Of a stretch of 13,510 nt of DNA, positions 13,455-13,510 are shown in pieces (the stretch's first letter is position 1; each line of letters starts with the position of its first letter). This DNA is from Ruminococcaceae bacterium UBA1320. GTDB taxonomy: Bacteria; Bacillota; Clostridia; Oscillospirales; Ethanoligenentaceae. The notes under the pieces are model-generated. The model made no database searches and had not been told where the DNA came from. It worked only from the letters and a program-made list of their open reading frames with translations. The DNA is taken from the NCBI GenBank assembly GCA_002306975.1, contig DBTI01000110.1:1-13510 (forward strand), given 5' to 3'. Position numbers and translations under genes: made by a program.

Positions 13455-13510
13455 TGGTGAACCATCGGGGATTCGAACCCCGGACACCTTGATTAAAAGT
13501 CAAGTGCTCT
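13455..13510 (-). tRNA. tRNA-Lys (TTT anticodon), partial
   Basis: Read leftward the sequence gives an anticodon stem CTTGA/TCAAG with loop CTTTTAA (anticodon TTT, lysine). A T-arm with GGTTCGAATCC follows, then the acceptor 3' strand and an encoded CCA ending at 13455. The 5' half (D-arm and 5' acceptor strand) lies beyond the window edge. Its 3' end faces the accessory genes, the usual arrangement when an element integrates at a tRNA. Confidence 0.93.

Noticed and set aside
1..13510. CRISPR array or other regular repeat array
   Set aside because: No set of three or more regularly spaced repeats was seen; the only tandem repeat is the two-copy duplication at 230-333.

Overview
The window looks like a mobile, accessory stretch of a low-to-mid GC Firmicute, most likely a gut Clostridium relative. 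The evidence is the strong AGGAGG-type ribosome binding sites, GTG/TTG starts, a Clostridia-style MOBP relaxase with its MobC partner, and a tRNA-Lys at the right edge facing the accessory DNA. No integrase, type IV secretion gene or core gene is visible, so the ends of the element lie outside the window.

Layout. Bases 1-2289 (+ strand) are a mobilisation module: the tail of a sigma-region-4-like protein, two small ORFs, a probable origin of transfer made of two adjacent hairpins, a MobC-like protein and a relaxase. Bases 2290-2646 hold no convincing gene. Everything to the right is on the - strand. A lone AT-rich gene (2647-4062) encodes a 471-residue protein I do not recognise. After an intergenic region with a two-way terminator comes a compact six-gene operon (11193 down to 4426), read in this order: ComEC-type metallo-beta-lactamase-fold protein; trypsin-like protease fused to a STAND/NACHT-type NTPase; a 133-residue orphan; a 138-residue protein with the N-terminal pattern FVTNSSSTSFI; a radical SAM/SPASM enzyme; and a 305-residue protein ending in an integron-cassette-protein-like domain. 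Further right a three-gene operon (13063 down to 11617) encodes a PUA/EVE-like domain of the kind found at the N-terminus of Mrr-type restriction proteins, a 61-residue TPR-like protein and a 213-residue protein with two CxxC pairs. It has a near-consensus promoter covered by a 23-base palindrome. A partial tRNA-Lys(TTT) closes the window.

How the genes may work together. An MBL-fold protein plus a protease-STAND NTPase recalls type I AVAST antiphage systems and related NTPase-protease conflict systems. Here the pair is translationally coupled to a radical SAM maturase and three small proteins, a combination I do not remember as described. My reading is a defence or conflict operon in which the STAND NTPase senses a trigger and activates its own protease. 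The radical SAM enzyme may install a peptide modification on a neighbouring small protein. The lone 471-residue gene and the six-gene operon share a similar upstream arrangement (a CGGAA-N4-TTCCG palindrome, then a TTGTNN promoter, then a 125-130 base leader), which suggests common control. All functional statements about the operon are inference from motifs and gene order.
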